Shown: piece by piece, positions 8,738 to 17,973 of the stretch
Layout: the number at the start of each line of letters is the position of its first letter
Position numbering within the stretch: position 1 is the first letter of the stretch
Assembly (NCBI GenBank): GCA_019418225.1
Contig: DYCF01000025.1
Span: 1 to 64,000 of the forward strand
Origin: Clostridiales bacterium
GTDB lineage: Bacteria > Bacillota > Clostridia > Lachnospirales > Cellulosilyticaceae
DNA: 64,000 nt
Direction: 5' to 3'
Translations under genes and position numbers: made by a program
The notes under the pieces: model-generated
Database searches by the model: none
What the model saw: only the letters and a program-made list of their open reading frames with translations
What the model was told of the DNA's origin: nothing

Positions 8738-10042
8738 GTGAATTATACAACACAAATGGATGCTGCAAAAAAAGGGATTGTCACAAAGGAAATGGAAACT
8801 GTTGCAAAAAAGGAAAATGTAGATGTAAAACTTATTATGCAAAAAGTAGCTGAGGGTAAAATTGCTATTCCTGCTAATAAAAATCATGCTTGTCTTTCTG
8901 CTGAAGGTGTAGGTGAAGGCTTAAAAACTAAAATCAACGTTAACCTTGGTATTTCTAGAGACTGCTGCAACATTGAAAAAGAAATGGAAAAGGTAAATAT
9001 GGCGATTCAAATGGGAACTGAAGCTATTATGGACCTTTCAAACTATGGTCATACAGAAATGTTTAGAAAAAAACTCATTGCCACTGCTCCTGCTATGATT
9101 GGAACAGTACCAATGTACGATGCCATTGGTTTCTTACAAAAAGACATTGCAGATATCACAATAGATGAGTTCTTTAAAGTAGTTGAAAAACATGCTGAAG
9201 ACGGCGTAGACTTCATGACAATTCACGTAGGTCTTAATCGTGAAACAGTTGAAACCTTTAAACGCAATAAACGTCTTACAAATATCGTTTCTCGTGGCGG
9301 CTCTCTCCTATTTGCTTGGATGGAAGCTAATCATGCTGAAAATCCATTTTATGAATACTATGATAGACTTCTCGATATCTGTGAAAAATATGATGTTACC
9401 TTAAGTCTTGGAGATGCCTGTAGACCTGGTAGTATTGCTGATGCAACAGATGCAGTTCAAATCAAAGAACTCATTACACTTGGAGAGCTTACAAAACGTG
9501 CTTGGGAAAGAAATGTTCAAGTCATGATTGAAGGACCAGGGCACATGGCACTCAATGAAATTGAGGCAAACGTTATGCTAGAGAAAAAACTTTGTCATGG
9601 TGCACCATTCTATGTACTCGGACCACTTGTAACAGATGTTGCGCCTGGCTATGATCACATTACAAGTGCTATCGGGGGTGCTATTGCGGCAGCGGCTGGC
9701 GTAGACTTCTTATGCTATGTTACACCAGCTGAACACCTTCGCCTACCTAACCTTGAAGATATGAAAGAAGGAATCGTAGCTACTAAAATAGCAGCCCATG
9801 CTGGTGATATTGCAAAAAATATCCCTGGTGCAAGAGACTGGGATAACAAAATGAGCAAAGCCCGTGCAGATATCAACTGGGAAGCTATGTTTGACCTCGC
9901 CTTAGAACCAGAGAAACCAAGACGTTATCGTGAAGAATCAAAACCCGAACACGAAGATACCTGTACAATGTGTGGTAAAATGTGTGCTGTCCGCAGCATG
10001 AACAAAGTCCTTGCTGGAGAAAAGGTTGATATCTTTGAATAA
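8738..10042 (+). CDS. thiC: Phosphomethylpyrimidine synthase ThiC
   Basis: Radical-SAM enzyme converting 5-aminoimidazole ribotide to hydroxymethylpyrimidine phosphate for thiamine synthesis. The C-terminal CTMCGKMC motif is the unusual cluster site of this family, and the substrate-site segments [16 protein letters not shown] and [13 protein letters not shown] are present. About 434 residues, the shorter form typical of Clostridia, without the N-terminal extension of plant and proteobacterial enzymes. The GTG at 8738 is chosen because GGGAGG (8725-8730) sits seven bases upstream; the ATG at 8723 overlaps that site. Controlled by the upstream TPP riboswitch and terminator. Confidence 0.97.
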   Translation: MNYTTQMDAAKKGIVTKEMETVAKKENVDVKLIMQKVAEGKIAIPANKNHACLSAEGVGEGLKTKINVNLGISRDCCNIEKEMEKVNMAIQMGTEAIMDLSNYGHTEMFRKKLIATAPAMIGTVPMYDAIGFLQKDIADITIDEFFKVVEKHAEDGVDFMTIHVGLNRETVETFKRNKRLTNIVSRGGSLLFAWMEANHAENPFYEYYDRLLDICEKYDVTLSLGDACRPGSIADATDAVQIKELITLGELTKRAWERNVQVMIEGPGHMALNEIEANVMLEKKLCHGAPFYVLGPLVTDVAPGYDHITSAIGGAIAAAAGVDFLCYVTPAEHLRLPNLEDMKEGIVATKIAAHAGDIAKNIPGARDWDNKMSKARADINWEAMFDLALEPEKPRRYREESKPEHEDTCTMCGKMCAVRSMNKVLAGEKVDIFE

Positions 10043-10069
10043 ATAAGAGATGTATATGGGAAACAGAAA

Positions 10070-10123
10070 AAAGTTATGTTGGAGTTACTTTTAAAAAGAA
10101 AAAAAGTAACTCCAACATAACTT
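10070..10123. terminator. Bidirectional terminator between thiC and the reductase-like gene
   Basis: Long perfect stem AAAGTTATGTTGGAGTTACT with its complement, flanked by A/T runs on both sides. It abuts the stop codon of the convergent gene. Confidence 0.9.
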
Positions 10124-10663
10124 TTATTTAAAATCTCTGCGTTCATAAAATAGGTCGATTATGCCGTTATTAATTTCTGTTGAAATAAGTTTTAGGGGCA
10201 TTTCTTTTTCGTGCTTTGTAAATAGGCTAATGCCTTTTCCTAATAATGTTGGTATGAGTGAAACACACACCTTGTCAATTAAATCTAAATTTATCAATTG
10301 ATTAACTATAGATGCCCCACCACAAATCCATATATCTTTTCCATCTTCTAGTTTAAGCCGGTTTATTAAATCAGATAAATTTTCATCAGTAAAAATAATC
10401 TCATCAGTACTATCTAATTTCTTATGCGTTAAAACATAGCTCTTTTTACCAAGGTACGCCCATGAGTCAGGAGATAGCTCTGTGACAATTTGATAGTATG
10501 TTTTATATCCCAAAATTACTATATCCACCGTTTCTATAAAGCGTGGGAAACTCCCTTGATTGTCTTTATCACTTCCATCCCCTGCTAACCAGTCCACGCC
10601 TCCCTTTTCATCTGCAATATAACCATCTATACTCATCGCAATATATAATATAACTTTTCTCAT
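10124..10663 (-). CDS. Dihydrofolate-reductase-like protein (RibD C-terminal family)
   Basis: About 179 residues with the RibD_C/DHFR-like fold: N-terminal MSIDGYIADEKGGVDW, VILGYKTY near residue 50 and IWICGGASIVNQL, the NAD(P)H-binding part. Probably an NAD(P)H-dependent reductase; the substrate is unknown. Such stand-alone proteins (YyaP/YwjB group) are common in Firmicutes. The start is the ATG at 10663, after GGGGAGG; the in-frame ATG at 10678 overlaps that ribosome binding site. It is separate from true folA at 1667. Confidence 0.85.
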   Translation of the reverse strand: MRKVILYIAMSIDGYIADEKGGVDWLAGDGSDKDNQGSFPRFIETVDIVILGYKTYYQIVTELSPDSWAYLGKKSYVLTHKKLDSTDEIIFTDENLSDLINRLKLEDGKDIWICGGASIVNQLINLDLIDKVCVSLIPTLLGKGISLFTKHEKEMPLKLISTEINNGIIDLFYERRDFK

Positions 10664-10771
10664 ACTTTCCTCCCCCATCTATATATTTTGATCTATCAAT
10701 TTGGGAAATATCTCTTTTTAGTCTAATCACATTATATCAAGATTATAATTAAGCGCAACTTGCATATGGCA

Positions 10772-11302
10772 TTACTCCCCTAATAAAAATTCCCTATATA
10801 ATTTCCATGTTTCATCTTCCCATTTATAAATAGAAACATTATCAAACTGGCAATCATAGTCACAAGGATACTGCTGTACATACTGCCATACAGTTTCATA
10901 AAGAGGCTGAAGCCTTTTAGAAGCTATGGTAACGTGGAAGGTCTTATCCTTTCCATCTTTTGAATCAAAATGAATATAAGGTACCTCACCCATTGTATCA
11001 ATCAACCTATCATGCATCGCTTTACCAGCCTTAGACATATTGACATGCATATAAATCACACGGTTATCAAAATGATCATACCCCTCTAACCTAAAAGGCG
11101 CTGCCTTTTCACTATGACAGAATTTCTCCAATGCATCCGTAAGTTCTGTAAGCTCTCCCTCATGTTCAAAAGGTGCTTTAATCGTAAAATGCGCTGGCAA
11201 CTTAGAAGACCTTGCTTGGAACTTCTCCCATATCTCCTTTCTTAAGTTATTGTTACTCACCCCAGCTTCGCCTTTCACAACGCATACCACTACATATCTC
11301 AT
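10772..11302 (-). CDS. 2H phosphoesterase (2'-5' RNA ligase family)
   Basis: A 176-residue member of the 2H superfamily. The two catalytic tetrapeptides are HFTI (about residue 38) and HVTI (about residue 124), the expected spacing for this fold. Family members hydrolyse 2',3'-cyclic or 2',5'-linked phosphodiesters of RNA; the real substrate here is unknown. The ribosome binding site is weak, and a TCTTA pentanucleotide repeat begins about 18 bp upstream of the start, inside the likely leader or promoter. Confidence 0.8.
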   Translation of the reverse strand: MRYVVVCVVKGEAGVSNNNLRKEIWEKFQARSSKLPAHFTIKAPFEHEGELTELTDALEKFCHSEKAAPFRLEGYDHFDNRVIYMHVNMSKAGKAMHDRLIDTMGEVPYIHFDSKDGKDKTFHVTIASKRLQPLYETVWQYVQQYPCDYDCQFDNVSIYKWEDETWKLYREFLLGE

Positions 11303-11316
11303 CTTTTTATCACATC

Positions 11317-11350
<34 letters not shown>

Positions 11351-11779
11351 TCTCATACTATTTCATATTATTTCTTCTTGCCTATACCCGTTGATTTACG
11401 GCTTCAAGTATTCTCTCTCTCATCTATATCCTTCTTTTATCTTATACCACTCTGCCACATTTTTGCCCCTAAATGAATTCACACAAAAAGGCATCAGCCC
11501 CTTAACATGCCAATGCCTTCCCTTTAAAACCTATGAATGAATGAGTTTGCCCAAGAATCCGTATTTTTTACGTATTCTATATTTCCTAAAGTTTAACCTT
11601 TTTATTTCCTACTCTATAACCTTCATACTTACTTACTTACTTACTTATGCAAAGTCATCTTTCCCCCGCTAGCAAAGCAGTTACTTTCTGCAACTACTTC
11701 CTATATAAAAGAGACTACCGTCACCACCCGATTTTCACCACAAATAAGTTCGCTTCCTGCTTCAAAATAAGTGTCTTCG

Positions 11780-11946
11780 TAAGGGCCAGCTCTGAGTCTT
11801 CTTCAACATCTTGCGTGGGTGTGGGTAAGTTGGCGTATTTATTTTTATCTGACCTTCGAGCGTAGCGAGGGTCAAGGAAAAATAAATACGCCAACTTATC
11901 CATGCCCTCAATGCCTCCACAAGAAGACTCAGCCTACTCCCTTACG
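11780..11946. repeat. Large imperfect hairpin, possibly a palindromic mobile element
   Basis: Two arms of nearly 80 nt (11780-11857 and 11868-11946) are inverted repeats. They share GTAAGGG, CTGAGTCTTCTT and a perfect 21-nt stretch TAAGTTGGCG/TATTTATTTTT. The tip is a GACCTTCG/CGAGGGTC stem with loop AGCGTAG. The length and structured tip suit a MITE/REP-like element or an exceptionally strong bidirectional structure; the identity is unknown. Confidence 0.8.
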
Positions 11947-11967
11947 CAAGCCCTACCCTTATTCACT

Positions 11968-12621
11968 TTATTTAAGTTTTTGTTCTAAACCTTCCCAGTC
12001 TTTAAGGAATCGTTCAATTCCATTGTCTGTAAGAGGATGTTTTGTCATTTGTACAATTACTTTATAAGGTACAGTTGCAATATGTGCACCCGCTTTAGCC
12101 GCTTCTACTACATGAAGTGGTCCACGAATACTTGCTGCAATGATTTCTGTTTTGATACCGTGAAGTTTGAAAATGTCTGCGATATCTTTTACAAGCGCCA
12201 TACCATCCATGCCGATATCATCAAGACGTCCAATGAATGGACTAACATATGTTGCACCAGCTTTTGCTGCAAGTAATGCTTGTGCTGCTGAGAAAATTAA
12301 AGTTACATTTGTATGAATGCCTTTTTCTGTTAATTGTTTTGTAGCTTTTAAGCCTTCTTCAGTCATTGGAAGCTTGATTACAATATTTTTATGTATTTTA
12401 GCAAGTTCCACTGCTTCTTCTACCATTTTAGGGGCTTCAAGTGAAATAACCTCTGCACTGATAGGTCCATCTACAATACTTGTAATTTCAGTAATAACAG
12501 ATTTAAATTCAAGACCTTCACGCGCAATAAGTGATGGGTTAGTTGTTACACCACAAATGACACCTAAATCATTTGCTTTACGGATTTCTTCTGTGTTGGC
12601 TGTATCTACGAATAATTTCAT
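11968..12621 (-). CDS. fsa: Fructose-6-phosphate aldolase / transaldolase, TalC type
   Basis: A compact class I aldolase of 217 residues. The Schiff-base lysine is expected in [11 protein letters not shown], and family motifs [17 protein letters not shown] and [11 protein letters not shown] are present. Sequence alone does not separate fructose-6-phosphate aldolase from short transaldolase activity. The start is the ATG at 12621, preceded by AGGAGG; the open frame extends further upstream but across the predicted promoter. A GntR-family gene in the same orientation begins upstream at 13571 and may regulate it through the palindrome at 12694. Confidence 0.93.
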   Translation of the reverse strand: MKLFVDTANTEEIRKANDLGVICGVTTNPSLIAREGLEFKSVITEITSIVDGPISAEVISLEAPKMVEEAVELAKIHKNIVIKLPMTEEGLKATKQLTEKGIHTNVTLIFSAAQALLAAKAGATYVSPFIGRLDDIGMDGMALVKDIADIFKLHGIKTEIIAASIRGPLHVVEAAKAGAHIATVPYKVIVQMTKHPLTDNGIERFLKDWEGLEQKLK

Positions 12622-12648
12622 TGCTTTTTTCCTCCTAGATGAGTGTAT

Positions 12649-12677
12649 ATTATATTTTAATTTACCTATGGGTCTAA
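12649..12677 (-). promoter_or_regulatory. Predicted sigma-A promoter of fsa
   Basis: Minus-strand -35 TTAGAC (12672-12677) and -10 TATAAT (12649-12654) with a 17-nt spacer. Confidence 0.6.
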
Positions 12678-12693
12678 TTGTTCGGTCGTCATG

Positions 12694-12705
12694 TTGTACG
12701 TACAA
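12694..12705. promoter_or_regulatory. Perfect palindrome TTGTACGTACAA, possible GntR operator
   Basis: A 12-bp perfect palindrome, 17 nt upstream of the fsa -35 box and downstream of a GntR/HutC-type gene. Size and symmetry fit that regulator class. Confidence 0.4.
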
Positions 12706-12836
12706 GTTAACTATACTATTTTTCTGAATATTTTTCAATAGTATGTAATTAATAAAACAAAATTTTATTTTTATACAACCTCATCTATATTATTTTTTTA
12801 TTGATATTATTTCAGATACAAATTGCACATATGTAT

Positions 12837-13571
12837 TTATCTATGTTGTTCAATATAAAATTGAAATTGATCTGAGCGATAAATAGCTTCAAAATATTCT
12901 ACAATCACTTCTTTTCCCTTAAACTCACCATATACTTGTCCCTTAAAGAGCATAACTGGTGCACCTTCTTTTACTTTTAGCTGAAGTGCAATTTCTTCAC
13001 TTGCCAAAATGGCCTCTACTGTTCGAATTGCTCTTTTAATGACTATCCCGTAATCTTTTTCAATAACCTTATAAAGAGACTCTTTATTAAAATCTATTTT
13101 TTCAATGCCAGGTACTAAATAATAGGGAATATGACTTTTATTTTTATTGATAGGTATATCATCACCATAAATAACGCGTTCCATATAAAATGTATCTTCC
13201 TCAGGACTAATCTCCAGCATTTTTGCAGTCTTCTTAGAAGGCTTTTCTATTTGTGCCTTAAGTACATAGGGTTTAGGTTCTAAGCCATAACGCCTAATAT
13301 CCTCACTACATCCAGATAATTTTATAAGTCCTTGTTCAAAACCACGTCCTTTTACAAAGGTTCCTTTGCCTTGTCTCTTATATAAATAACCTTCGTTTAC
13401 AAGTTCATCAATAGCCTTTCTAACCGTTGTGCGACTTAAATTATATGTCTGCATAAGTTTGGGTTCTGAAGGAATACATTCATCTACACCAATCTCTTCA
13501 TTTTCAATCATATCAATAATTATATTCTTAAGCTGATAATACATAGGTAAAAAATTATTTTCTATTTGCAT
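12837..13571 (-). CDS. GntR family transcriptional regulator, HutC subfamily (UTRA domain)
   Basis: The N-terminal winged helix (about residues 8-75) shows IPSEPKLMQTYNLSRTTVRKA, followed by the wing GYLYKRQGKGTFV; a UTRA ligand-binding domain fills residues 95-240. This subfamily usually responds to sugar phosphates or related metabolites. At 244 residues it is full length. It lies directly upstream of fsa on the same strand, so a sugar-phosphate effector is plausible but inferred. Its ribosome binding site (GGGAAAG) is weak. Confidence 0.93.
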   Translation of the reverse strand: MQIENNFLPMYYQLKNIIIDMIENEEIGVDECIPSEPKLMQTYNLSRTTVRKAIDELVNEGYLYKRQGKGTFVKGRGFEQGLIKLSGCSEDIRRYGLEPKPYVLKAQIEKPSKKTAKMLEISPEEDTFYMERVIYGDDIPINKNKSHIPYYLVPGIEKIDFNKESLYKVIEKDYGIVIKRAIRTVEAILASEEIALQLKVKEGAPVMLFKGQVYGEFKGKEVIVEYFEAIYRSDQFQFYIEQHR

Positions 13572-13712
13572 ATGACATCTTTCCCTTATCTATTTTATAA
13601 ATTTATTTTCAATTTCAAATTTAATTTCAAGTTTATTATATCACATTTCACTTTTACTCAAGATATTTGCGTAAACTAATCTATAACCTATTTTATATGA
13701 ATGCATAAATGG

Positions 13713-13752
13713 CATAGACTCTTACTACTTTTATAGTAATTGTCTATGCCAC
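13713..13752 (-). terminator. Terminator-like hairpin after the peptide-export operon
   Basis: GGCATAGAC / GTCTATGCC stem 67 nt beyond the stop of the HlyD-type gene. The T-tract after it is short, so efficiency is uncertain. Confidence 0.6.
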
Positions 13753-13818
13753 TTATTCTATCTTATAATTTCTTCTTTTACTTCAGCCACTCTCATAATG
13801 CAAATCATATAATTTTCT

Positions 13819-15348
13819 CTAATCCATTAAATTAATCTTTTCAAGTAAGTAGTATAATATCTTCTTCTGCTCCGTTATAACATGTGCTTCACAGGTCATC
13901 CCTACTTTTATTTCAGCAGCTTCTCCTTTGTAGCTATAAACAGTTTGCTTTGCAATGCTTCCTTCTACTAGGTAGCCACTAATGCCTTGACTTTCACTAA
14001 CTTTAGCATCTGTAGAAATTTTTTGAATTTCCCCTTCTAGCTGGCCATATTCTTTATATGGTAATGCATCAAACTTGTACTTAATTTGATCACCCACTTC
14101 AATGCCCGCTATTTCACGGTTTGGCATGAAGATTTCAATCTTATATAAGCTATCACTCATTGGGATAATCGTTGCAATATCTGCACCTGCACTAATGAGG
14201 TCACCAGTACTTATATTGGTCCCTATATGAATTGTGCCATCAATTGGTGCAACTACGCTGCAGTCAGCAATAGCGACTTCTATGCGCTCTAATTCCCTCT
14301 GACCTGTACGATATGTTTGTTCCATTTCTTCAATCTGGCTATTTAACTCTACGAGTATATCTGTCTTATATTTTTTTAAACTCAATTGTCTTTGTTCTTC
14401 ATTAGCTGCTAATAAAGTCTCATCTACAACGAGTTTACTTTTTTCCTGTTCTGCATTTGTTTTGGTCAGCTTAATTTCTTCTATCTTACGCTCTACTTCG
14501 CCTAATGCACTTACCTTCAAGCTTACTAATTTATTTTGTGCTGCTTCAAATTCTGCTTTTGAACTTTCTAATTCCTTCTTTGCTACGAGATTCTCTTCAT
14601 CTAAGCTACAATTTAGCTCATAAGCTACCTTCTTATCCATCACTTCCTGTTCTAGTTCTCTTACTTCAAAAATATAGGTATCAAATGCTAAGGCATACGC
14701 ACAGGTCTTATTTTCAAAAACGTTTTCGCCTTGCGTAATAGAGGCTTTATAATCTGTAAGCTCTTTAAGCGTATTGTCATACTCTAAAATTTTATTTTCA
14801 TAAATCTGCTTATTAATATCCGTTTGACTTGCAGATATAGTTTCATTTTTACTTGCAATTTGATTGGCATTTTTAAGATTTTCGAAGTCTTGAGTATATT
14901 TTATATAGCGCTCATAGTATTCCTTTTCTTCAGTTTTTGAAAAAAGATTTTTATCCTGTTCGATGCTATCCCTTAACTTCTTAAGCCTTTCAAGCTGCAC
15001 TTCAATATCTTTAATAAGCTCTTCTTGTTTCAAACGTGAAATTTCCAGGTCATCATAAGCAACTGTAAAAAGAACCTCTCCTTTTTGTACCTGCTTGCCT
15101 TCTTCTAAATAACTAGCTGTTATTTCTCCTTGTACCTTATTGCGTACACTACTGATATTTTCATTTGGGCGCACGACACCTGTTCCCTTAGAAACAACAT
15201 CTATTTCTCCAAAGTACATCCATACACCTGCTAAAATAATACTGATTAGTAAAATATAAATAAAATAGCTTAGAAATCGGTGAGGTTTACTTTCATACAT
15301 TTCCTTACTATCTGTAATTTCTTGTATGTTTTTTATAATTGGCTGCAT
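13819..15348 (-). CDS. HlyD-family adaptor (accessory protein) for peptide export
   Basis: A 509-residue membrane-fusion-type protein: a single N-terminal membrane helix (about residues 27-46), a first half-lipoyl segment, a very long coiled-coil hairpin (about 100-350, rich in E/K/L), then the second lipoyl/beta-barrel region with VVAPIDGTIH. It matches the role of ComB/LcnD/MesE proteins, which partner C39-peptidase ABC exporters. Its start overlaps the exporter stop by one base, so the two are translationally coupled. Confidence 0.92.
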   Translation of the reverse strand: MQPIIKNIQEITDSKEMYESKPHRFLSYFIYILLISIILAGVWMYFGEIDVVSKGTGVVRPNENISSVRNKVQGEITASYLEEGKQVQKGEVLFTVAYDDLEISRLKQEELIKDIEVQLERLKKLRDSIEQDKNLFSKTEEKEYYERYIKYTQDFENLKNANQIASKNETISASQTDINKQIYENKILEYDNTLKELTDYKASITQGENVFENKTCAYALAFDTYIFEVRELEQEVMDKKVAYELNCSLDEENLVAKKELESSKAEFEAAQNKLVSLKVSALGEVERKIEEIKLTKTNAEQEKSKLVVDETLLAANEEQRQLSLKKYKTDILVELNSQIEEMEQTYRTGQRELERIEVAIADCSVVAPIDGTIHIGTNISTGDLISAGADIATIIPMSDSLYKIEIFMPNREIAGIEVGDQIKYKFDALPYKEYGQLEGEIQKISTDAKVSESQGISGYLVEGSIAKQTVYSYKGEAAEIKVGMTCEAHVITEQKKILYYLLEKINLMD

Positions 15349-17531
15349 TAACTTCTCACCTTCCTATCTTCTATTTCTAGACTAGGTAATTGTTGCTGCC
15401 ATAATTCATAATAGCGTTTTTCAGCTTTCATTAGTTCCTCATGGCTACCCTCTTCAATAATCTCACCTTTATCCATTACAAAGATACGGTCACAACGCTT
15501 AATTGTACTGAGTCTATGCGCAATAATAATAGTGGTCATACCCTTGCTAAATGTATTAATAGTATTTTCAATAGCTGCTTCTGTAATAGAATCTAGATTA
15601 CTTGTTGCCTCATCTAATATTAAAATATCTGGCTTTTTAAGGATTGCTCTTGTGATTGCAAGCCTTTGTCTCTGCCCACCAGATAGATTTGCACCATTTT
15701 CTTCAAGGTGGGTATTATATCTAAGCGGTAATTCATTAATAAACTCATGAGCCCTTGCCATCTTGGCTGCTTCCACTACCTCTTCCATACCTATATCTTC
15801 TGTTCCTAATAATAAATTTTCTAAAATGGTCCCACTAAATAAGAAGGTTTCTTGTGGTACATAGGCAATATGCTCCCTTAAAGCTTCTTTCTTGATATCT
15901 AAAATATTATTGCCATCAATTAGAATGTCACCCTTTTCTATTGGATAGAAATTAAGCAAGAGCTTCACAAGTGTTGTCTTACCGCAGCCACTCTCACCTA
16001 CTAGAGCAATGCGTTCGCCCTTTTTAATCTCCATATTAATATGCTTTAACACTAAATTTCTAGTGCCATATCTAAAGTCTACATTCCTTAAGCTTACTGC
16101 ACCTTCAAATTTTTCAGGCTGCATTTTCTTTTCTTCATTTTCATCACATTCTAGTTCTAAATCTAAGATTTCACCTAAACGCTCTGCTGCTACCATGGCA
16201 GTTTGCAGTTCAGGTTGCAGATTAATAAGGTTCTTCATTGGTGTTAAGAAATATGCAAGTAATGAATTAAACGTGATTAAACTTCCCACTGACATATTCC
16301 CTTGTAAAACCTGATATGCCCCTACCCACAAAATCACTACACCACCTATAAGTTCTACAAGATTTTTAAGAATCCCTTGTACATTAGTCGTTAAAGCCAA
16401 TTTAAAAATGCTTCTTAAAAGCTTGATAAACTTACCTTCTGTCTCTAAATTCACCTTACGTTCTGCATTAAATGCCTTTACAGTCTGAATCCCATTAAGT
16501 GATTCTACTAAGTAAGATGTAAGCTGGGCATTCTCCTCCATCTGCCTTTGATTTCCCTTTTTAAGCGACTTATTAAAGGCAAACACAATTACTGCATATA
16601 ACAGTACAATAATAAATGCCACACCAAATAGAAGACCATCTTGCATATACAAAATGATACCTCCACCAATTACCATTAATGTGTCAATCATTATAGTTAA
16701 TGTGGCACCAGATATGGCATCTCTTACATGGCCTGCATCTTGAAAGCGAGAAATAATTTCCCCCACTCTTCGCGTTCCAAAGAAACTCATTGGTAATTTC
16801 AGAACATGCTCATAATAACCAAGTAATAATGCTATATCTAACTTTTGACTCAGGTAGAGTAATAAATGTGACCTGAAACCACTTAAAATAGTTTGTAATA
16901 TGTATAATCCAATTACCCCAAGTGATAATACATGTAACGTTTTCATAAGTCCATAGGGCAATATATCATCTAAAAGAGCCTTCATATAGAAGGCACCTAA
17001 GATCCCCAATGCGGTATAAATAAGTGATGCTAAAAATACTTGAATAAGCAGTCCCTTTTGCGGTAATAACAAATGAAAGAATCGCTCAAAAAGACCTTTT
17101 GTTTCTTTCCCCTTTTTAAAGTTTTGATTTGGTACTAATAAAATAAGAACACCTGTCCAAATCTTGAAAAATTCATCTGGTGTATACTTCACAATTCCTT
17201 TTGCGGGGTCCGCAATGATCACTTCTTTTTTAGTAATCTTATGGATGACAACATAATGCAGCAACATGCCATCTACTACAACATGAGCAATAGCTGGCAG
17301 TGGAAATTCACTAAAAAATGCTTCCTGATTTCCCTTTACCCCTTTTGCACTAAATCCTAATTGCTCAGCAGCTTTAATCACACCAAAGGCATTTGTGCCT
17401 TGTTTATCTGTTCCTGCTACTTCCCTAATTTTTGTAATAGGTGTTTTAAATCCATATTGCTTGCAAATTGTTGCAAGGCAAGCTGCACCACAGTCTGTTA
17501 TATCATGTTGTTTAATGCAATTATATTTCAT
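15348..17531 (-). CDS. Peptidase-containing ABC exporter (C39 domain) for double-glycine peptides
   Basis: A 727-residue PCAT that cleaves GG leaders and exports the mature peptide. The N-terminal C39 protease (residues 1-135) has QHDITDCGAACL with catalytic Cys14, the histidine in HYVVIHKI and the aspartate in ADPAKG. Six membrane helices follow (about 165-445), then the ATPase with GESGCGKTT, LSGGQ and [13 protein letters not shown]. It starts 43 nt after the 48-residue precursor gene and is followed by the adaptor, so precursor, exporter and adaptor form one operon. Comparable to ComA, BlpA and LagD. Confidence 0.97.
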   Translation of the reverse strand: MKYNCIKQHDITDCGAACLATICKQYGFKTPITKIREVAGTDKQGTNAFGVIKAAEQLGFSAKGVKGNQEAFFSEFPLPAIAHVVVDGMLLHYVVIHKITKKEVIIADPAKGIVKYTPDEFFKIWTGVLILLVPNQNFKKGKETKGLFERFFHLLLPQKGLLIQVFLASLIYTALGILGAFYMKALLDDILPYGLMKTLHVLSLGVIGLYILQTILSGFRSHLLLYLSQKLDIALLLGYYEHVLKLPMSFFGTRRVGEIISRFQDAGHVRDAISGATLTIMIDTLMVIGGGIILYMQDGLLFGVAFIIVLLYAVIVFAFNKSLKKGNQRQMEENAQLTSYLVESLNGIQTVKAFNAERKVNLETEGKFIKLLRSIFKLALTTNVQGILKNLVELIGGVVILWVGAYQVLQGNMSVGSLITFNSLLAYFLTPMKNLINLQPELQTAMVAAERLGEILDLELECDENEEKKMQPEKFEGAVSLRNVDFRYGTRNLVLKHINMEIKKGERIALVGESGCGKTTLVKLLLNFYPIEKGDILIDGNNILDIKKEALREHIAYVPQETFLFSGTILENLLLGTEDIGMEEVVEAAKMARAHEFINELPLRYNTHLEENGANLSGGQRQRLAITRAILKKPDILILDEATSNLDSITEAAIENTINTFSKGMTTIIIAHRLSTIKRCDRIFVMDKGEIIEEGSHEELMKAEKRYYELWQQQLPSLEIEDRKVRS

Positions 17532-17574
17532 AAAGTCCTCTCATGTGTATTAAGTATTGTCTTTTATCTTTAAA

Positions 17575-17721
17575 TTATCCAAATAACTTTTTTAAAACTT
17601 TAATAATCGAGCTATTTAAGCTGTTTAGTGTGCCACCTTCTATTTTTCTTAATTCCTTTTCATCTGTAATCTCTTTAAATTTTTTTACATTCCATACTGT
17701 AGTTTTTGTATTCTTTTTCAT
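17575..17721 (-). CDS. Double-glycine-leader peptide precursor (pheromone or bacteriocin), 48 aa
   Basis: A small unannotated gene with AGGAG nine bases before the ATG. The leader ends ITDEKELRKIEGG, a textbook GG leader with hydrophobic and acidic residues at the usual positions. The predicted mature peptide is TLNSLNSSIIKVLKKLFG: 18 residues, cationic, able to form an amphipathic helix, with no cysteine. It is the first gene of the operon with the PCAT and HlyD genes, and a histidine kinase/LytTR pair lies next door. This is the ComC/BlpC arrangement. Whether it is a signal, an antimicrobial or both cannot be read from sequence. Confidence 0.88.
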   Translation of the reverse strand: MKKNTKTTVWNVKKFKEITDEKELRKIEGGTLNSLNSSIIKVLKKLFG

Positions 17722-17754
17722 ATCTATTTTCTCCTGTTATTTTTTGATTTTATA

Positions 17755-17791
17755 TAATATATTGTATTATTTTACTTATCTCAAAACAATA
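17755..17791 (-). promoter_or_regulatory. Predicted promoter of the peptide-export operon
   Basis: On the minus strand a TTGTTT -35 box is followed by 17 nt and TACAAT. The -35 overlaps one arm of the 31-bp palindrome (17783-17813), as expected for a regulated promoter. Confidence 0.5.
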
Positions 17792-17813
17792 TTTTGTCAC
17801 AAAATGTTGTTTT
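17783..17813. promoter_or_regulatory. 31-bp palindromic operator candidate
   Basis: Arms AAAACAATATTTTGT and ACAAAATGTTGTTTT around a central C, with one mismatch. It overlaps the predicted -35 region of the peptide gene. A shorter relative sharing GTCACAAAAT occurs at 20788-20806. Confidence 0.6.
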
Positions 17814-17831
17814 ATAGCCATGAAATGTATT

Positions 17832-17874
17832 AAAAAAAGGCTGAAGGAATTATTTATTCCTTCAGCCTTTTTTT
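17832..17874. terminator. Bidirectional terminator separating peptide operon and kinase operon
   Basis: GGCTGAAGGAAT...ATTCCTTCAGCC stem with A7 and T7 tracts, downstream of the histidine kinase gene and upstream of the peptide promoter. Confidence 0.9.
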
Positions 17875-17973
17875 AGTATATATCTGTTTTTCCTTACCTA
17901 AAAAATATACTTCATTCTTCTACATCTTTTCAACAACTTGTCATAACATGTTATAAAAAAGACATCAAATGTA

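Noticed and set aside
11647..12067. Several ORFs in the gap before fsa
   Set aside because: They mirror each other (KLAYLF-type peptides on both strands) because they lie in a palindrome, and none has a ribosome binding site or known domain.
12622..12738. 39-residue N-terminal extension of the transaldolase-like protein
   Set aside because: It runs through the predicted promoter and past a clear AGGAGG plus ATG at 12621, where family members start.
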